Assembly: GCA_964383905.1 (NCBI GenBank)
Contig: CAYLJO010000228.1
Coordinates: forward strand, 1-9,825
Length of the DNA: 9,825 nt
Origin: CAYLJO01 sp964383905
GTDB lineage: Bacteria > Acidobacteriota > Blastocatellia > Pyrinomonadales > Pyrinomonadaceae
Direction of reading: 5' to 3'
A model generated the notes under the pieces. The model worked only from the letters and a program-made list of their open reading frames with translations. It ran no database searches and had not been told where the DNA came from. Made by a program: the position numbers and the translations under genes. This document shows positions 6,522 to 9,825 of the stretch, one piece after another (positions within the stretch are counted from its first letter, which is position 1; each line of letters starts with the position of its first letter).

Positions 6522-6756
6522 GCTGCACGCGCTGCTACCACAGGCATTAAGGCGTCTGGAGTTAGCCTTGGATTCCATGCAAGGCCTCCAGGCCGCGATA
6601 TATATCCTGAAGGCGACCGGTGTTTATGGCTTATCTGAGGAAGAGACTGCGGATGCCGTTAACGAGCAGGAAACGACCGAATGTGCGGCCGAAAGCAAGG
6701 GTGGGATTGAGGTCCAGTGGTCGAATCAGGTGGCACGGCCGAGGCCTACTTGGTAA
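6388..6756 (+). pseudogene. N-terminally truncated helix-turn-helix protein remnant
   Basis: The frame opens after a TGA at 6385-6387 and runs 122 codons to TAA, but has no ATG or GTG before the recognisable protein sequence starts. From 6421 it reads VRRQTVSEWVNHHPSFQSAL, the turn and recognition helix of a DNA-binding HTH. Next come long amphipathic helices (LRQRQTELLRESSGKLHALL, PQALRRLELALDSM, GLQAAIYILKATGVYGL). This resembles small HTH proteins of bacterial and prophage genomes in which an N-terminal HTH precedes a helical region. The first HTH helix is missing or out of frame. The first usable starts in frame (TTG 6568, ATG 6577) lie after the HTH and would lose it. It is probably a dead regulator or terminase-like gene, broken by a frameshift or deletion near its 5' end. 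Confidence 0.6.
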
Positions 6757-6924
6757 ACACAGAGCAGGGAAGCCGCAACCAAAGAGACAGCGCAATCACA
6801 GACGTACTGATCCCTCTCTCGCTTTAAAATCGGGCGTTGATGAGGGGGGTGTAGGACAAAACTCGACACCTGCGGACCAATCCGGACACGGCGTCGAGAG
6901 ATAGCAAGGCGCAGGAATTGACAC

Positions 6925-6963
6925 CGGCGAGACCGGAATTTGCGGCCACCCATTGTCTCGCCG
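6925..6963. repeat. Inverted repeat, 9-bp arms
   Basis: CGGCGAGAC (6925-6933) and GTCTCGCCG (6955-6963) are perfectly complementary arms separated by 21 nt. It lies 11 bp from a second, stronger dyad. It may help end convergent transcription or be part of a structured RNA. Confidence 0.45.
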
Positions 6964-6974
6964 TCGCCAAACGT

Positions 6975-7003
6975 AGCAGCCTCTGGCCCCTTGAGAGGCT
7001 GCT
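6975..7003 (-). terminator. Perfect 10-bp hairpin downstream of the GH3 gene
   Basis: AGCAGCCTCT (6975-6984) and AGAGGCTGCT (6994-7003) pair perfectly around a 9-nt loop. The stem is about 96 bp beyond the GH3 stop and could terminate or stabilise the 3' end of that transcript. Neither strand shows a run of T after the stem, so a classic intrinsic terminator is not proved. Confidence 0.4.
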
Positions 7004-7099
7004 CATCCTTCCGCGGCGACAGGATGATCGGCACCAGCGGCGAGCAATCGGTCAGAATGGCGGTTTCCCGGGTTCGGATTGTTGAATCCGCTCGGCATC

Positions 7100-9769
7100 C
7101 TACTGCGGCAGCATGATCTCGCCGCCGATGTGGAAATGCCCGTTCACGCCGGGTGCCCCGGTCTCCGGCTGGCCCCCTCCGATGGTCATCGTATAGTCCC
7201 CTTGGGCGATGATCGGATCCCCCCCTTCCGTGACCATGCTCAGATCGCGGCCGTTCAGATCAAAATTGACCTGCTGGCTCGCGCCCGGCTCCAGATGAAT
7301 GCGCCGGAAGCCGCGCAGCGCCTTCAGAGGCGCCCCGGGAACACGGGGGAACCTGAGATACAACTGGACCACTTCGTCGCCCGCCACCTTTCCGGTATTG
7401 GTCACCGTGACCTCTGCATGCAGCGGATCGCCGGCTGCCAGCTCACCCTGCGGCAACGTGAGATTGCTGTAACTGAACGTGGTGTAACTCAGGCCGTATC
7501 CAAACGGGTAGAGTGGTTTCCCATTGAAGTAGCGATAGGTCCGTCCTTCCATCGAGTAATTCTCGAAATGCGGAAGCTGGCCGACCTCTTTGTAGAAGGT
7601 GACCGGGAGACGTCCTGCGGGATTGCTCTTTCCGCCGAGGGTGTCGGCGATGGCATTCCCGCCCTCTTCGCCGGAGTACCACGATTCGAGAATCGCATTC
7701 GCGTGCTCGTTGGCCCAGTTGACCGCCAGTGCGCTGCCGTTCATGAGTACGACGACGAGCGGTTTCCCCGTCGCCGCAACCGCCTTCAATAAGTCCTCCT
7801 CCGGCGTGGGCAGATCAATGCTGATGCGGTCACCGCCCAAAAATCCGGGGACATCGACGGGCATCTCTTCGCCTTCGAGTTCGCTGGTGATGCCGACGGC
7901 GGCGATGACAACATCGGCATTGCGGGCCGCTTCGACGGCTTCCGGCGACGGCGAGGGGTTGTACTTCGCCCAAATTAGCTGCGCGCGGGGCGCGCCGCCG
8001 CTCATCATTGAGTAGCTGATATTCAGCGGCGTCTTCTGCCCCTTTTCAAGACGGACACGGCCGAGCTTGGTCTCCGGACCACTCGTGCTGAATACCTGCG
8101 CGACGGTCCTGTCGCTGACGGCGACTCGGGCAAAACCGCCGGCGGTGACGCCGATCAGATAGTCCCCGGTCTCGGGCGCAGTCAGAAAGCCCGCCCACCG
8201 GGCCCCAAAAGACGGCTTGCCATGCGCCTCCGCGGGCAGATTGCTTTCGCTGAGGTCGACGTTGGATTCGATGCGAGTGGCCACGAGCTTCGGCGGAGCT
8301 GTTTGGGCCAGAGTCATCGGAACTTCTCCGACGTACTCTGCTTTGAGCCCCGGCCTGCCGTCCGGTGTGGTGAGCAGATTGTTGGGCACGGGTGTGCCTT
8401 CATTCCGCAGGAACTGTGTCCCGGGAACATAGGTGATGCTGGTGCCGGGGAATTGGGCTTTCATGCCCTCGAGCATGTTGACGGTGTGCGTCGGGATGCC
8501 GGTGTAATTGCCGAGAAGCACACGCGTTTGATCCGCGAGCGGCCCGACGATGGCGATGCGTTTGACGGATGATTTCAGCGGTAGTGTGCCGTCGTTCCTG
8601 AGCAGCACCATCGACTCGTTGGCGAGTTTGCGCGCGAGCGCGCGGTGCTCGGCGCTGTCCAGTTCGTTCGGGTCGATCTTCGAGTAAGGGACCATCTCCG
8701 GCGGATCGAACATCCCGAGCCGGATGCGGGCCGTGAACAGGCGCACGAGCGCCGCATCCAGCGCGTTCTCGCTTAAATAGCCTTGCCGCACGGCCTCGAT
8801 GTACGGCTTATAGTCGTGATTGTCTGTGACCTTGGCCAGGAAATCGGCGCACTCGTTGTCCATGCCGCGTGCCACGGATATCGCCGTGGCTTGCGGCTGG
8901 GTCGGGCGGTAGCGATGACCGGTGAATATGTCCGTCACGGCACCGCAGTCGGAGACGACGTAACCCCGGAACCCCCAGGCGCCGCGAAGCTCGTCCGCCA
9001 ACAGAAACTCATTCGCACAGGCCGGCTGGCCGTTGACGGCGTTGTAGGCACACATCACGGAACCGGCGTGCCCCTCGGTCACCGCGGCACGGAAAGCCGG
9101 TAGGTACGTATCCACCATGTCGTGCTTGCTCACATCCACGTCGGCAAAATGGCGTGTCGGCTCGGGCCCGCTGTGAACGGCGTAATGTTTCGGCGTGGAG
9201 ATGGCGCGATAGTAGTGTGGATCATCGCCCTGCATGCCGGTGACAAATGCGACGGCCATGCGCGCCGTCAGGAATGGATCTTCTCCGTAGGTCTCCTGGC
9301 CGCGGCCCCAGCGCGGGTCGCGAAAGATGTTGACGTTGGGCGACCAGAAGTCGAGGCCCTCGAATATGTTGCTGTGGCCCGCCGCGACGTCCTGCGCGTG
9401 CTTGATGCGCCCTTCGACGCCGATGGCGGTGGCCATCGCATGGATGCCCATGACATCGAAGGTGGCGGCGAGTCCGATGGGTTCCGGGAATTCCGTCGTG
9501 CCGTTGACGGCGACGCCGTGCAGCGCCTCGCTCCACCAGTCGTACGCAGCAATATGGAGACGCGGAATGGCCCGGGCCTGATTGACCATCTGCGAACCCT
9601 TTTCTTCGAGCGTCATTCGGCGGACCAGGTCCTTCGCCCGCTCTATCGCGGGCAGCTTCGGGTTCATGTACGGCAGCTCCGATATGTCCTGCGCCGCCGC
9701 GACGATGGCAACTGTGCCGGCGCAGGCCATCAGGCCTGCCCTGATCAGACGGGCTCGGAATCTCATCAT
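7100..9769 (-). CDS. Secreted GH3 glycoside hydrolase with PA14 insert (beta-xylosidase/glucosidase type)
   Basis: A GH3 enzyme of about 889 aa that removes sugars from the non-reducing ends of plant-type oligosaccharides. Numbering here counts from the TTG one codon upstream. Order: signal peptide (Arg-rich start, then GLMACAGTVAIVAAA, cleavage near Ala27); N-terminal TIM barrel (about 45-355) with YDWWSEALHGVA (77-88), KH (195-196) and nucleophile Asp275 in VVSDCGAV; C-terminal alpha/beta domain split by a PA14 domain (about 470-605); its remainder, with ELEGEEM (631-637) near the expected acid/base Glu; fibronectin-III-like domain (about 785-840). SDC instead of the usual SDW, and WWSEALHGV, resemble plant-type beta-xylosidases and arabinofuranosidases, so xylose or arabinose substrates are likely. 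The ATG at 9769 is preferred over TTG 9772 because GGAG lies 6 nt upstream. The gene looks intact. Confidence 0.93.
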   Translation of the reverse strand: MMRFRARLIRAGLMACAGTVAIVAAAQDISELPYMNPKLPAIERAKDLVRRMTLEEKGSQMVNQARAIPRLHIAAYDWWSEALHGVAVNGTTEFPEPIGLAATFDVMGIHAMATAIGVEGRIKHAQDVAAGHSNIFEGLDFWSPNVNIFRDPRWGRGQETYGEDPFLTARMAVAFVTGMQGDDPHYYRAISTPKHYAVHSGPEPTRHFADVDVSKHDMVDTYLPAFRAAVTEGHAGSVMCAYNAVNGQPACANEFLLADELRGAWGFRGYVVSDCGAVTDIFTGHRYRPTQPQATAISVARGMDNECADFLAKVTDNHDYKPYIEAVRQGYLSENALDAALVRLFTARIRLGMFDPPEMVPYSKIDPNELDSAEHRALARKLANESMVLLRNDGTLPLKSSVKRIAIVGPLADQTRVLLGNYTGIPTHTVNMLEGMKAQFPGTSITYVPGTQFLRNEGTPVPNNLLTTPDGRPGLKAEYVGEVPMTLAQTAPPKLVATRIESNVDLSESNLPAEAHGKPSFGARWAGFLTAPETGDYLIGVTAGGFARVAVSDRTVAQVFSTSGPETKLGRVRLEKGQKTPLNISYSMMSGGAPRAQLIWAKYNPSPSPEAVEAARNADVVIAAVGITSELEGEEMPVDVPGFLGGDRISIDLPTPEEDLLKAVAATGKPLVVVLMNGSALAVNWANEHANAILESWYSGEEGGNAIADTLGGKSNPAGRLPVTFYKEVGQLPHFENYSMEGRTYRYFNGKPLYPFGYGLSYTTFSYSNLTLPQGELAAGDPLHAEVTVTNTGKVAGDEVVQLYLRFPRVPGAPLKALRGFRRIHLEPGASQQVNFDLNGRDLSMVTEGGDPIIAQGDYTMTIGGGQPETGAPGVNGHFHIGGEIMLPQ

Positions 9770-9825
9770 CAAACTCTCCAGGAGGTTATCAATACATGTG
9801 CTTTCGTTTGCGGCGTCAGAGGACC

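Larger units (their letters stand above)
6757..7099. other. Gene-free gap between the HTH remnant and the GH3 gene
   Basis: The 343 bp lie between convergent genes. No frame on either strand looks protein-like. The region holds two strong inverted repeats (6925-6963 and 6975-7003) and a small CGGATT/AATCCG hairpin (7075-7090) just beyond the GH3 stop. None has a clear U-tract, so termination there would be imperfect or Rho-dependent. Confidence 0.5.

Noticed and set aside
7079..7792. Long plus-strand open frame (237 codons) opposite the GH3 gene
   Set aside because: It lies wholly antisense to conserved GH3 coding sequence; high GC at third positions keeps the opposite frame open. No domain or ribosome site supports it.

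Overview
The window is GC-rich chromosomal DNA from a free-living bacterium. No single gene fixes the lineage. A DUF3500 protein, a secreted GH3/PA14 glycosidase, a beta-helix protein and a YedK-type SRAP gene beside umuDC would suit a soil bacterium such as an acidobacterium, but that placement is inference.

Left block (1-2573), DNA damage response. umuC and umuD form a compact operon on the minus strand, with UmuD translated first. They encode the two components of the error-prone translesion polymerase Pol V. Divergent from them across a 98-bp gap is an SRAP (YedK/HMCES-type) protein, which covalently protects abasic sites in single-stranded DNA. The gap holds a candidate shared operator, but no E. 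coli-type LexA box is visible.

Middle block (2574-7099), accessory DNA. It starts with an intact DUF3500 protein carrying a twin-arginine-like N-terminus. A 484-bp gene-poor stretch follows, then a small unrecognised 86-aa gene. Next come a good sigma70-like promoter, a two-hairpin element ending in a terminator-like stem, and a right-handed beta-helix gene. That gene resembles phage tail fibres or carbohydrate-binding surface proteins and is cut in two by one in-frame TAG at 5674-5676. Just downstream is a start-less remnant of a helix-turn-helix protein with an overlapping small ORF in another frame. Truncated genes, a nonsense codon and structured gaps make this look like a decaying, possibly phage-derived island.

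Right block (7100-9825), carbohydrate use. A large minus-strand gene encodes a secreted GH3 glycoside hydrolase with an inserted PA14 domain and a C-terminal fibronectin-III-like domain. Its active-site surroundings resemble plant-type beta-xylosidases. Two strong inverted repeats lie in the gap downstream of it.

I see no IS element, CRISPR array, tRNA or rRNA. The most unusual items are the amber-interrupted beta-helix gene, the promoter/hairpin/terminator element before it, and the divergent SOS cluster with a non-standard candidate operator.
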